From NCBI RefSeq assembly GCF_000368065.1, contig NZ_KB851200.1, positions 1 to 64,000 of the forward strand: a stretch of 64,000 nucleotides of DNA. The letters run 5' to 3'. Positions 20,661-31,244 of this stretch are shown piece by piece (position 1 is the stretch's first letter; each line of letters opens with the position of its first letter). A program made the position numbers and the translations under genes. Source of the stretch: Acinetobacter seifertii. GTDB taxonomy: Bacteria > Pseudomonadota > Gammaproteobacteria > Pseudomonadales > Moraxellaceae. The notes below the pieces were generated by a model. The model did not search any database. It was given only the letters and a program-made list of their open reading frames with translations, and was not told where the DNA came from.

Positions 20661-20788
20661 AGTGTATTCTTATTGAATTTGATGCCTGTGTGTCACATAA
20701 AGGTGGATGAGGAGTTGGGTAAAAATCTCGTGATTTTTGCGAAAATATGTTATAAGCGGCAAGTTTTTGCTGTTGTGTAATCTTTTGT

Positions 20789-21103
20789 ATGTTCGAAGAC
20801 CTACTTCTCCCAATGTTTGATGATGAATATTATCCAGATATTTTGGTCGCTGAACTTAAGCAGCTTATTGAACAATTTGCTAAAAAAGTTCAGAAGCCTG
20901 CTTTAGCTGATCAAGATGTTTATCGATATGCTCATCAGACTGTAAATGAAATTAATGAAATGAAACCACAGTTTGAAGATCTGGATTCATCGCTTGATGA
21001 TAGTGCTGCCGATTACATTGCTGAGGCAATGATGATGGTAGTTCAAGATGCAGGATTTTTAGATCTTGAAATGGAAGAGCTGGTTATGAATCGAGAGTGG
21101 TAA
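20789..21103 (+). CDS. DUF5713-like small acidic protein
   Basis: A 104-residue acidic, all-helical cytoplasmic protein (FEDLLLPMFDDEYYPDILVAELKQLI..., ending ELVMNREW). The pattern, with a YYPD near the start and a terminal xREW/RDW, fits my memory of DUF5713; no function is known. It stands alone and ends immediately before the convergent interrupted gene (stop codons adjacent at 21101-21106). Confidence 0.65.
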   Translation: MFEDLLLPMFDDEYYPDILVAELKQLIEQFAKKVQKPALADQDVYRYAHQTVNEINEMKPQFEDLDSSLDDSAADYIAEAMMMVVQDAGFLDLEMEELVMNREW

Positions 21104-21460
21104 TTACTCTCGATTCTCAAAATTTTCAATCGCATCTAATAAATGACAAGATGCTTTTAAATGTACCTGATCTATTTTTTTAATTTCTAAAATTAAATGT
21201 CCATTTTGCTGTTCATTCACATCTGCTAATACGCTTATTCAATAGGTTGTCTCTTTATGTTGTAATGCTTTTAATTGAGTAATTACATCTTGAGATGTTT
21301 TGATTAGGTAGTCATCCTGAGTTAGAGAGCAGCGTATAAAGTGCCAATCATTATTTTTAAATAAGATTGTGCCGTTAAATATATCTTCAGCATCTGCAAT
21401 CGATATAAAAAGTAGGGTGGAAATAAATATGATTGTTTTTATCATAATTTTTATTTTCAT
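21104..21460 (-). pseudogene. Small secreted protein interrupted by in-frame TGA
   Basis: The first 73 codons (start 21460) encode a signal peptide (MKIKIMIKTIIFISTLLFISIADA, cleavage before ED) and a short domain (FNGTILFKNNDWHFIRCSL...LKALQHKETTY). TGA at 21239-21241 stops it. The same frame then continues for 44 sense codons (ISVLADVNEQQNGHLILEIKK... IENFENRE) to a TAA at 21104-21106, directly abutting the convergent gene. The intact protein would be about 118 residues. It is probably a recent nonsense mutation in a periplasmic protein of unknown function. Confidence 0.6.
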
Positions 21461-21470
21461 CAGACATAAA

Positions 21471-21489
21471 AAAAACCAGCTTACGCTGG
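21471..21489 (-). terminator. Terminator of tRNA-Leu copy 1
   Basis: On the minus strand, CCAGC/GCTGG (21485-21489 with 21476-21480) forms a stem followed by a T-run (complement of the A-run ending at 21475). Confidence 0.75.
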
Positions 21490-21522
21490 ATTCTTTCTAA
21501 CACCAAATTCAATAGTTGAAAA

Positions 21523-21608
21523 TGGTGCCCGGGGCCGGACTCGAACCGGCACGCTTTGTGGGCGGGGGATTTTAAATCCCCTGTGTCTACCTATTTCACC
21601 ACCCGGGC
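21523..21608 (-). tRNA. tRNA-Leu (anticodon UAA), copy 1
   Basis: An 86-nt gene including an encoded CCA (complement of 21523-21525). The acceptor stem GCCCGGG/CCCGGGC, a long leucine-type variable arm, the anticodon loop TTTAAAA (anticodon TAA) and the T-loop GGTTCGAGTCC are all visible. It is identical to the copy at 23669-23754. Confidence 0.95.
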
Positions 21609-21804
21609 ATGTGCGCAATAATAGAGGACAAGTGCGCGATTGGCAAGAGAAAAACAGAGAGTTTGCTTTATTTTCAATCAGTTCTTGTCGGTATTTATAT
21701 AAATTAACCAGTTTGTGTCATGATTTGTTCATCAAACTGAGATCAGACGTTCATCTTATGTACTTAAGTTTAAAGCACTCATTGCTTAAAACTTAGAGAA
21801 TTTT

Positions 21805-23568
21805 ATGTCAGAGAAAATTTCACGCCGAGAATTAATTCAAAAAAGTCTACTCGGTTTTGGGGCTTTATCTATGCCTGTTGCTTTCACTGGTTGTAATGAT
21901 GGTTCCGATGATGAAAGTCCGCAAATACAAGCAGATTTTCTTCATGGTGTCGCAAGTGGAGACCCCTTGCAGGATAAAGTCATCTTATGGACACGGCTGA
22001 CACCTGCAGACTCCGGGGTACGCTTAAAAGTTGTGTGGGAAATTTCAACCGATAATCAGTTTAAACAAAATTTAAAGACGGGGATGGTTGAAACAAGCAA
22101 AACTGATGACTTTACAGTGAAAGTTGATGCAGCTGGTTTACAACCAGATACGGTGTACTACTACCGTTTTAAGTTTGGTAGTAAGGTTTCACCAGTAGGG
22201 CAGACGAAAACATTACCAACATCGACCAATAAAGTAAGCTTTGCAGTATGTTCTTGCTCAAACTATCCTGCGGGTTACTTTTATGTTTATCGTGAAATGG
22301 CAAAGCAAAACGTCGATGTCATTATTCATTTAGGTGACTATATTTATGAGTATGGGGCAGATGGTTATGCGACAGAAGATGCTGCAAAGCTAGGTCGTAC
22401 GTTACCTGCTGACAATAATAAAGAAATTATTAAATTAGATGATTATCGCAAACGCTATGCACTTTATCGTCAGGATAAAGATTTACAAGCAGCTCATCAA
22501 CGCCATCCTTTTATTGTAATTTGGGATGATCACGAGTTAGCGAACGATGCTTGGCGTGATGGTGCGGAAAACCATCAAAGTAACGAAGGATCTTTCTCAG
22601 ATCGTAAATTAGCTGCTCTGCAAGCTTATTTTGAATGGATGCCAATTCGTCCAGTTTCTAGTTCTGACCATTTAAATATTTATCGCCAGTTTAACTTTGG
22701 CTCTCTTGTCCAACTCACTATGCTAGATACACGCATTATTGCGCGTGACAAGCAACTTGAATATGCGGACTATATGACTGCCTCTGGCTTAGATATTGTA
22801 AAATTTCAAGCAGATTTAACAAATCCGGCGCGTACTTTAATGGGGTATACGCAAAGAGATTGGTTAGTAGATAAATTAAAGCAATCTACAGCAACATGGA
22901 ATGTGGTGGGGCAGCAAGTCTTAATGAGTAAAATGTGGATTCCAGCCGAATTGCTGGCATCTTTAGGGCAGATTACTTCAGGAGGAACTTCATCTGAAGC
23001 ACTTGCTAAGATGAACGCACAAATTACTGAGTTGGTCACTTTAAAACTTCGTTTACAACAAAATGATCCGACATTAACAGCCCAAGAAAAAGCAAGGATT
23101 ATGACGGTGGCACCATACAATTTAGATGCTTGGGATGGTTACTATGCTGAGCGAGAGCTTGTATACGATAAATTGGCAGAGTTTAATAAAAAGATGATTG
23201 TGCTTGCGGGAGATACACACAATGCTTGGGCATCTTATTTATATAGCCAAAAAGGAAAATATGTAGGTGTTGAACTGGCAACAAGCTCTGTATCATCTCC
23301 TGGCTTAGAAAAATATTTAAGTATTCCATTGGCACAGTTACAGCAGTTTGAGTTTGCGTTTACTACATTGATTGATGAATTGGTCTATTGTAATTTAAAT
23401 CAACGCGGATACTTGCTCGTTACTCTCGATCAGGCACAAGTTCATTCGGAGTGGGTATTTTTAGATTCAATTAAGAATGCTGAATATCAAGTGGATTCAA
23501 GCAGGCAAAACGAGATTATATTGGATCTGAATTTGACGCCTTTAAAGCAAGATCAGAAAACTGCTTAA
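21805..23568 (+). CDS. phoD: PhoD-family alkaline phosphatase/phosphodiesterase, Tat-exported
   Basis: 587 residues. The N-terminus has a twin-arginine motif (SRRELIQK, Arg7-Arg8) and a lipobox-like FTGC (Cys30), so it may be a Tat-exported lipoprotein. A PhoD N-terminal beta domain (FLHGVASGDPLQDKVILWTRLTP) precedes the metallophosphatase core with HLGDYIYEYG, IWDDHELANDAW and VLAGDTHNAW, which bind the Ca/Fe centre in this family. PhoD enzymes release phosphate from mono- and diesters such as teichoic acid or phospholipid fragments. The gene lies between two directly repeated tRNA-Leu genes on the opposite strand. Confidence 0.9.
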   Translation: MSEKISRRELIQKSLLGFGALSMPVAFTGCNDGSDDESPQIQADFLHGVASGDPLQDKVILWTRLTPADSGVRLKVVWEISTDNQFKQNLKTGMVETSKTDDFTVKVDAAGLQPDTVYYYRFKFGSKVSPVGQTKTLPTSTNKVSFAVCSCSNYPAGYFYVYREMAKQNVDVIIHLGDYIYEYGADGYATEDAAKLGRTLPADNNKEIIKLDDYRKRYALYRQDKDLQAAHQRHPFIVIWDDHELANDAWRDGAENHQSNEGSFSDRKLAALQAYFEWMPIRPVSSSDHLNIYRQFNFGSLVQLTMLDTRIIARDKQLEYADYMTASGLDIVKFQADLTNPARTLMGYTQRDWLVDKLKQSTATWNVVGQQVLMSKMWIPAELLASLGQITSGGTSSEALAKMNAQITELVTLKLRLQQNDPTLTAQEKARIMTVAPYNLDAWDGYYAERELVYDKLAEFNKKMIVLAGDTHNAWASYLYSQKGKYVGVELATSSVSSPGLEKYLSIPLAQLQQFEFAFTTLIDELVYCNLNQRGYLLVTLDQAQVHSEWVFLDSIKNAEYQVDSSRQNEIILDLNLTPLKQDQKTA

Positions 23569-23579
23569 AGCATAAAAGA

Positions 23580-23609
23580 ATAGGGATTACATATGTAGCC
23601 CTTTTTTTA
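23580..23609 (+). terminator. Probable terminator of phoD
   Basis: GGG...TACATATGTA...CCC forms an imperfect stem (23583-23601) followed by seven T residues, 15 bp after the phoD stop. Confidence 0.5.
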
Positions 23610-23612
23610 GAT

Positions 23613-23635
23613 ATAAAAAAACCAGCTTACGCTGG
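23613..23635 (-). terminator. Terminator of the tRNA-Cys/tRNA-Leu transcript
   Basis: The same CCAGC/GCTGG hairpin as after tRNA-Leu copy 1 (23622-23626 with 23631-23635), followed on the minus strand by a T-run. Confidence 0.75.
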
Positions 23636-23668
23636 ATTCTTTATGACACCATATTCAGTACTTGAAGA

Positions 23669-23754
23669 TGGTGCCCGGGGCCGGACTCGAACCGGCACGC
23701 TTTGTGGGCGGGGGATTTTAAATCCCCTGTGTCTACCTATTTCACCACCCGGGC
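23669..23754 (-). tRNA. tRNA-Leu (anticodon UAA), copy 2
   Basis: Identical over all 86 nt to copy 1, with encoded CCA. It lies 11 nt downstream of tRNA-Cys and is probably co-transcribed with it. The 3' trailer also matches that of copy 1 with only a few differences. Confidence 0.95.
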
Positions 23755-23765
23755 TTTACCAAATT

Positions 23766-23839
23766 TGGAGGCGGAGGTCGGAATCGAACCGGCGTCCACG
23801 GAGTTGCAGTCCGCTGCATGACCACTCTGCCACCCCGCC
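23766..23839 (-). tRNA. tRNA-Cys (anticodon GCA)
   Basis: A 74-nt gene with encoded CCA. The acceptor GGCGGGG pairs with CUCCGCC with U as discriminator; the anticodon loop is CTGCAAC (GCA) and the T-arm GGTTCGATTCC. It is the first gene of the Cys-Leu tRNA unit. Confidence 0.95.
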
Positions 23840-23991
23840 TACATTTGGTGATGCACATATTAGCAACCTTTACGAAAAAAACAATACCGTTTTGAGCGAA
23901 GATGCACATAAAAACAACATCTAGAATAAAATTAGCGAAATTATCATGTATTATTGGCACATTAAATTCATGTCTACCTTGGAGATGTGCT

Positions 23992-24840
23992 GTGGCATTG
24001 GTTTTAGACGGTCGTGCATTAGCAAAGCAAATTGAAGAAAATTTGTCGGTACGTGTTGAAGCTTTAAAAGCAAAAACAGGTCGTACCCCGATTTTGGCGA
24101 CTATTTTGGTTGGGGATGACGGTGCATCTGCAACTTATGTACGTATGAAAGGTAATGCCTGCCGCCGCGTAGGTATGGATTCATTAAAAATCGAATTACC
24201 ACAAGAAACGACAACAGAACAATTGTTAGCTGAAATTGAAAAGCTAAATGCCAATCCAGATGTTCACGGTATTCTTTTACAACATCCAGTTCCTGCACAA
24301 ATTGATGAGCGTGCATGTTTTGATGCAATCTCATTAGCAAAAGATGTTGATGGCGTAACTTGCCTTGGTTTTGGTCGTATGGCAATGGGTGAAGCTGCGT
24401 ACGGTTCAGCAACTCCAGCTGGCATTATGACGATTCTCAAAGAAAATAATATTGAAATTGCGGGCAAACATGCAGTTGTAGTTGGCCGTTCAGCAATTTT
24501 AGGTAAACCAATGGCAATGATGTTGTTACAAGCAAATGCAACAGTAACGATTTGCCATTCGCGTACACAAAATTTACCTGAGCTTGTAAAACAAGCTGAC
24601 ATTATTGTTGGTGCTGTAGGTAAAGCTGAACTTATTCAAAAAGATTGGATTAAACAAGGTGCAGTTGTTGTAGACGCAGGTTTCCATCCGCGTGATGGCG
24701 GCGGTGTTGGCGATATTCAATTACTAGGTATTGAAGAAATTGCTTCTGCTTATACACCAGTACCGGGTGGTGTTGGTCCAATGACAATCACAACTTTGAT
24801 TCGTCAAACTGTAGAAGCTGCTGAAAAAGCTTTAGGTTAA
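23992..24840 (+). CDS. folD: Bifunctional methylenetetrahydrofolate dehydrogenase/cyclohydrolase FolD
   Basis: I chose GTG 23992 (282 residues, the E. coli-like length) because GGAG lies seven bases before it (23981-23984) and the protein then starts [17 protein letters not shown] as in the family. An upstream ATG at 23902 would add 30 unrelated residues. Signatures: the substrate/catalytic segment [16 protein letters not shown] with the YxxxK motif (Tyr and Lys), the [11 protein letters not shown] loop, [17 protein letters not shown] (NADP binding) and [14 protein letters not shown]. It interconverts methylene-, methenyl- and formyl-tetrahydrofolate. Confidence 0.96.
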   Translation: MALVLDGRALAKQIEENLSVRVEALKAKTGRTPILATILVGDDGASATYVRMKGNACRRVGMDSLKIELPQETTTEQLLAEIEKLNANPDVHGILLQHPVPAQIDERACFDAISLAKDVDGVTCLGFGRMAMGEAAYGSATPAGIMTILKENNIEIAGKHAVVVGRSAILGKPMAMMLLQANATVTICHSRTQNLPELVKQADIIVGAVGKAELIQKDWIKQGAVVVDAGFHPRDGGGVGDIQLLGIEEIASAYTPVPGGVGPMTITTLIRQTVEAAEKALG

Positions 24841-24878
24841 TTTAATTAACGCTAGGCTGTTATTTGATACGCGTAACC

Positions 24879-25011
24879 GTCATCCGCAATTGTTTGAGGC
24901 AGAAATACGTTAAAAATTTAATGTTTCTGCGATGCTTTCGATTCTAGAGAGTATCTGCCGAGTTTTGCGGATGACAATGGTTTTGCCTACTTTTCCCGAA
25001 AGAAAAGTAGG
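24879..25011. repeat. Hairpin-forming intergenic repeat (REP/MITE-like), two dyads
   Basis: GTCATCCGCAA (24879-24889) is perfectly inverted at 24965-24975. Inside it, GGCAGAAATAC (24898-24908) faces GTATCTGCC (24951-24959), so nearly 100 bp can fold on itself. A second dyad follows: CCTACTTTTC (24986-24995) and GAAAAGTAGG (25002-25011). The block lies in the folD-methyltransferase gap and contains no gene. It may also end folD transcription. The layout resembles dispersed Acinetobacter intergenic repeats, which cannot be proved from one copy. Confidence 0.55.
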
Positions 25012-25096
25012 TCCAACCGAAGGTTAAGGTAAAAATCCAAATCATAATGGAATGACTCTGTTATGCTTGTTATAAAAATGAATTAAAAGAAATCTG

Positions 25097-25765
25097 ATGA
25101 GCTGTACCTTTCAACTGACCAACGCACCTGAATATTTACTTCAAGCCTTACATGAAGTGATTCCTCACTGTGAGTTAATGGCACAACAGTTGCCTGAAAC
25201 TCCTATTTCTTTATGGTTGATTCCGCCAGTTTTCTCGACTGATCGTTTAGATGATGAAGTTATTCGCCGTATTTGGAATGACACGCCGTATTGGATTTTC
25301 TGTTGGGCATCAGGTTTGGCGATGGCTCAGTGGATACTTGCAGAGCCGCACCATGTTAAAGATAAAGTGGTATTAGATTTTGGCGCGGGTTCTGGTGTAG
25401 TCGCTATTGCTGCAAAAATGGCAGGAGCAAAACGAGTAATCTGCTGTGACATTGATCAAGTTAGTCTAAATGCTTGCCGTGAAAATGCATTGCTTAATGG
25501 CGTAGAGCTTGAATATTTGGACGATTTATATAAGGCTGAACAAGTCGATGTTTTATTGGCTGCCGATGTTTTATATGACCAATGTAATCGTTTCTTTTTA
25601 GATGAGTTCTTAAAGTTTGCACAAGAAGTTTGGGTAGCAGATAGCCGAGTTAAAAATTTTAGTCATCCAAAATATGAAAAAATTGAAGAAAGAAGTGCTA
25701 CTACGTGGCCAGACCTGGATGAAGCAAGAGAATTTAAAAATGTAAGTTTTTATAAGACGCTGTAA
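25097..25765 (+). CDS. Class I SAM-dependent methyltransferase (PrmA/ETFB-lysine methyltransferase-like)
   Basis: 222 residues. Motif I VVLDFGAGSGVVAIAAKMAGAKR-type segment is followed by motif II VICCDIDQVSLNACRENALLNG and a post-motif LAADVLYDQCNR. The N-terminal helical part with WIFCWASGLAMAQWIL resembles the nicotinamide-N-/ETF-beta-lysine methyltransferase group related to ribosomal protein L11 methyltransferase. The protein substrate is not identifiable here. It stands alone downstream of folD. Confidence 0.8.
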   Translation: MSCTFQLTNAPEYLLQALHEVIPHCELMAQQLPETPISLWLIPPVFSTDRLDDEVIRRIWNDTPYWIFCWASGLAMAQWILAEPHHVKDKVVLDFGAGSGVVAIAAKMAGAKRVICCDIDQVSLNACRENALLNGVELEYLDDLYKAEQVDVLLAADVLYDQCNRFFLDEFLKFAQEVWVADSRVKNFSHPKYEKIEERSATTWPDLDEAREFKNVSFYKTL

Positions 25766-25786
25766 AAGAACAGCGTCTTTTTTATT

Positions 25787-26209
25787 CTATGAACAAGTAT
25801 AACGAACCACTTTTAATGTGCTTGGGCGAGCTTCAAGTGCTTGACGAGTCGCATAATCTTCACCATTATTTAAACTTGGTGTGTTTGATAAACCGAAAGA
25901 AGCACGAGTTTCACCCAATTTAATTCCATACTGCTCATCTTTAGCTGGGTTTGGAATTTCATTGACACTTAAAATTGATAATTTATAAACTTTCTGAGCA
26001 CCTAACACATTTTGGCAAGCACGTTGTAATTTACGCTCATCAAGTTGCTGGTTACTACGACCAGCTAAAGTATAAGCTAAAGTCGCTGAAGTTTTAGTTT
26101 GGTTTTCAATCTGATAGCCAGTTGAACCATTATATTGTCGAGGTGTAGTCTGACAAGCAGTTAAAATAAACATACTACTTAATGCCAAACATAAAATACT
26201 TTTGTTCAT
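25787..26209 (-). CDS. Small lipoprotein of unknown function
   Basis: 140 residues with a typical lipoprotein signal (NKSILCLALSSMFILTAC, lipobox LTAC, Cys19). The mature part is polar (YQIENQTKTSATLAYTLAGR, DERKLQRACQNVLGAQKVYKLSILSVNEI) with a cysteine pair at C66-type and C-terminal positions that could form a disulphide. It recalls small envelope lipoproteins of Acinetobacter, with no recognised domain. Confidence 0.75.
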   Translation of the reverse strand: MNKSILCLALSSMFILTACQTTPRQYNGSTGYQIENQTKTSATLAYTLAGRSNQQLDERKLQRACQNVLGAQKVYKLSILSVNEIPNPAKDEQYGIKLGETRASFGLSNTPSLNNGEDYATRQALEARPSTLKVVRYTCS

Positions 26210-26325
26210 CAGTATCGTCCTTATTTTCTTATATGAAGTATCTCATAAAATAGAAGGGTTGTTTGTGCTTATTCGCTTGGTTAGAGCCAATATTAACTGA
26301 CGATATTGGCTCTAATTGTAAAATA

Positions 26326-27645
26326 TTAATGCTCTTTAATTTTTGAATGATGCTTAGTGTCTTTCATAAAAATATAAATCAGCAATGAAATGAAAATCAT
26401 GACACTGACATAAATAAAGTACCAAGACTCATGTCCAGCCTCTTTGAAACTTAATGCGAAAAACTCTGCTGTGCCACCAAACAAAGTATTTGCAATCGCG
26501 TAGGGTAAAGCTACTCCTAAAGCGCGAATATGAGCAGGAAAAAGTTCGGCCTTCACTACAGCATTAATTGAAGTGTAGCCAGTCACCATTACTAGACCTC
26601 CAAAACATAACCAAAATGCTGTCCAGTAGTTATGTGTGTTTGCCAGTGCATCAAATAAAATATATGTGAATAAAACACCTGTTATTCCGAAGAAAATCAT
26701 AAGAGGTTTTCGACCAATTCGGTCTGATAAAGCACCTGCTACAGGTTGTAGACACATGAAAATAAATAACGCTAAAGTGGTAATTTGAGTAGCTTCAGGT
26801 TTAGAAAAACCAGAAGTATTCACTAAATATTTCTGTAAATAGGTCGTGTAAGTATAGAAAGCTAAAGTACCACCAGCAGTTAAGAATAATACAGTGAACG
26901 CTTCTTTAGGGTAGTGTTTAAATAAAGCAAACATGCCCGATTGTGGTTGGTCTTTTTCAGCTTGAGCATTTTTAAAAGATTGAGTTTCTAGTAAGCCACG
27001 ACGAATACGGAACACAACAATCGCAAGTAAAGCGCCAATAAAGAATGGAATACGCCATCCCCAATCATGTAATTGCTGCTCTGTAAGTACCATTTGTAAA
27101 ATGAGAAGTACACACAAGGCAGTGAGCTGTCCGGCAATTAAGGTGACATATTGAAAGCTTGAAAAAAAACCACGTCGGTCTTTTTCTGCCATCTCACTTA
27201 AATAAGTAGCACTTGCACCATATTCACCGCCTACACTTAGACCTTGTATTAAACGTGCAACAACCAGAAGTAATGGGGCAAATACACCAATGCTTTCATA
27301 AGATGGTGTAACTGCAATAAGTAGAGAGCCAACACACATTAAAGTAACGGAAAGTGTAAGACCCGCCTTACGTCCTTTACGGTCTGAATAAATCCCCATA
27401 ATCCATGCGCCGATGGGACGCATAAGGAAACCTACTGCAAAAATTGCAGCTGCTTGTAGGAGTTGAGCTGTTTGACTTCCTTTTGGGAAAAAGGCATGAG
27501 CAAAATAGAGCGTAAATGCGGCATATACATACCAGTCGTACCATTCGACAAGGTTACCGGCAGAACCGCCCAAAATTGATTTTAGACGAGTTTTTGTATC
27601 TAAATTAGAATGTGGAGGTGTTGCGGTAGAAGGTTGATCAACCAT
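26326..27645 (-). CDS. MHS-family MFS transporter (KgtP/ProP-like metabolite:H+ symporter)
   Basis: About 439 residues with twelve predicted membrane helices. Family signs: NLVEWYDWYVYAAFTLYFAHAFFP at helix 1, the loop 2-3 motif GIYSDRKGRKAG, RLIQGLSVGGEYGASATYLSEMA, and DRIGRKPLM between helices 8 and 9. MHS members import alpha-ketoglutarate, citrate, proline/betaine or shikimate; the substrate here is uncertain, with KgtP the closest pattern. I place the start at 27645 because GGAG lies six bases upstream; an ATG 12 bases earlier (27657) lacks one. Confidence 0.85.
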   Translation of the reverse strand: MVDQPSTATPPHSNLDTKTRLKSILGGSAGNLVEWYDWYVYAAFTLYFAHAFFPKGSQTAQLLQAAAIFAVGFLMRPIGAWIMGIYSDRKGRKAGLTLSVTLMCVGSLLIAVTPSYESIGVFAPLLLVVARLIQGLSVGGEYGASATYLSEMAEKDRRGFFSSFQYVTLIAGQLTALCVLLILQMVLTEQQLHDWGWRIPFFIGALLAIVVFRIRRGLLETQSFKNAQAEKDQPQSGMFALFKHYPKEAFTVLFLTAGGTLAFYTYTTYLQKYLVNTSGFSKPEATQITTLALFIFMCLQPVAGALSDRIGRKPLMIFFGITGVLFTYILFDALANTHNYWTAFWLCFGGLVMVTGYTSINAVVKAELFPAHIRALGVALPYAIANTLFGGTAEFFALSFKEAGHESWYFIYVSVMIFISLLIYIFMKDTKHHSKIKEH

Positions 27646-29539
<1,894 letters not shown>

Positions 29540-29688
29540 TTTTTTCTTAAATTAATTAAATTGTAGAGTAATCAATTAATGGTTAAAGGTTTGCTAATTC
29601 AAATTTGATTATTCTACTTTTTAGATTGTTGTTTCATCAATTTGATGTTTTAATTTTTATAAGATCAACAATAAAAAGAATATAAGAA

Positions 29689-31203
29689 ATGACAATACAA
29701 TCTAATGATTATTCAAAAGTATATGATATTGCCGTAATTGGTGGCGGTATTAATGGCGTCGGTATTGCTAATGATGCAGTAGGCCGTGGATTATCCGTAT
29801 TTTTATGTGAAAAAGATGATTTAGCCAGTCACACCTCATCTGCTAGCAGTAAATTAATTCATGGTGGTCTACGTTATTTAGAACATAAAGAGTTCAGGTT
29901 GGTCAGGGAAGCATTAGCAGAACGAGAAGTGTTGTTGGCTAAAGCGCCACATATTATTGCACCAATGCGTTTTATTATGCCTCATCGACCACACTTACGT
30001 CCGGCTTGGCTAATTCGAGCGGGTCTATTCTTTTATGATCATTTGGGAAAACGAGAAAAATTATTAGGTTCAAATCTGATTTATTTCAAAGAAGATAGTC
30101 CCTTGAAACCAGCTATAACGCGTGGGTTTGAATATTCTGACTGTACTGTAGATGACGCACGTCTTGTTGTATTAAATGCGCTACAAGCTAAAGAGCAGGG
30201 TGCCAAAGTCGTGACACGAACTCGATGTGTGAAGGCTTATAAAGAACAAGAACTGTGGTACTTGGAACTACAAAGTGGAGCTGAGGTTTATCAGATACGT
30301 GCAAGAGCTTTAGTAAATGCAGCTGGTCCTTGGGTTGAAGAAATTATTAGTGAAAACCTAAACTTAAGATCACCTTATCAAGTCCGATTGATCCAAGGAA
30401 GTCATATTGTTGTGCCAAAGCTATGTGATTGTCATAAAGCCTTTATTATGCAAAATGAAGACCGACGTATCGTGTTTGCAATACCATATTTAGAAAAATA
30501 TACCCTCATTGGTACAACAGATCAGGAATATAAAGGTGATCCACAAAAGGTAGAGATTACCGATGTAGAAATAGATTATCTTTTGACGGTCACAAATTCA
30601 CATTTTAAAAAGCAGTTAACGCGAGCAGATATTGTAAGTCAGTACTCAGGTGTACGCGCTTTATGTGATGATGAGTCTGATAACCCTTCGGCAATTACCC
30701 GTGACTATACTTTGGCACTACAGGCAGAAAATAATGCACCATTGTTATCGGTATTTGGCGGCAAGATTACGACTTATCGAAAACTGGCTGAGGCTGCTTT
30801 AGAACATTTGTCTCCGTTCTTTAGTGAAATGGCAGAGGAGTGGACTGCCAATAAGCCATTACCAGGTGCTGAGAACTGGACCACACTAGATGATTTAATC
30901 AACCAGATTCAATTACATGTAAGTGGAGTTTCTGAATCCCTTGCCAAGCGTTGGGCTCATGCATATGGCACAAGAGTTTGGAACATGCTCCATGAACGAA
31001 ATGCTATGGAACAATTGGGGCAAAACTTTGGTCACGATTTATTTGAATGTGAAGTTAAATATTTATGTGAATATGAGTGGGCAAATACTGCAGAAGACAT
31101 ACTCTGGCGAAGATCTAAATTAGGTTTGGCATTTGATGATAAACAGATAAAAGTGTTAGAAGCTTATTTATCTGAACGTCGACTAAAAGATGATGCCGCA
31201 TAA
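29689..31203 (+). CDS. glpD: Aerobic glycerol-3-phosphate dehydrogenase
   Basis: 504 residues. FAD-binding Rossmann motif DIAVIGGGINGVGIANDAVGRG, then SSASSKLIHGGLRYLE (FAD/phosphate contact, a GlpD hallmark), YSGVRALCDDE and the substrate-site FGGKITTYRKLAE. This membrane-associated quinone-linked enzyme oxidises glycerol 3-phosphate to dihydroxyacetone phosphate. Together with glpK it forms the glycerol catabolic unit, and the adjacent pckG on the opposite strand fits growth on gluconeogenic carbon. Confidence 0.97.
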   Translation: MTIQSNDYSKVYDIAVIGGGINGVGIANDAVGRGLSVFLCEKDDLASHTSSASSKLIHGGLRYLEHKEFRLVREALAEREVLLAKAPHIIAPMRFIMPHRPHLRPAWLIRAGLFFYDHLGKREKLLGSNLIYFKEDSPLKPAITRGFEYSDCTVDDARLVVLNALQAKEQGAKVVTRTRCVKAYKEQELWYLELQSGAEVYQIRARALVNAAGPWVEEIISENLNLRSPYQVRLIQGSHIVVPKLCDCHKAFIMQNEDRRIVFAIPYLEKYTLIGTTDQEYKGDPQKVEITDVEIDYLLTVTNSHFKKQLTRADIVSQYSGVRALCDDESDNPSAITRDYTLALQAENNAPLLSVFGGKITTYRKLAEAALEHLSPFFSEMAEEWTANKPLPGAENWTTLDDLINQIQLHVSGVSESLAKRWAHAYGTRVWNMLHERNAMEQLGQNFGHDLFECEVKYLCEYEWANTAEDILWRRSKLGLAFDDKQIKVLEAYLSERRLKDDAA

Positions 31204-31205
31204 TA

Positions 31206-31233
31206 AAAAAGGCCGCATAAAGCGGCCTTTTTT
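31206..31233. terminator. Bidirectional terminator between glpD and pckG
   Basis: GGCCGC (31211-31216) and GCGGCC (31222-31227) with A-run and T-run flanks lie between the two convergent stop codons. Confidence 0.9.
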
Positions 31234-31244
31234 ATATTCAGCAA

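Noticed and set aside
21611..21796. 61-aa frame between tRNA-Leu and phoD
   Set aside because: No Shine-Dalgarno, odd composition, and it occupies the promoter region of phoD and the tRNA.
23643..23924. A 93-aa frame across tRNA-Leu and tRNA-Cys
   Set aside because: It is made almost wholly of tRNA sequence on the opposite strand and has no ribosome-binding site.
23902..23991. 30-residue N-terminal extension of FolD
   Set aside because: GTG 23992 has a GGAG at ideal spacing and gives the family's normal start; the extension has no similarity to the family.
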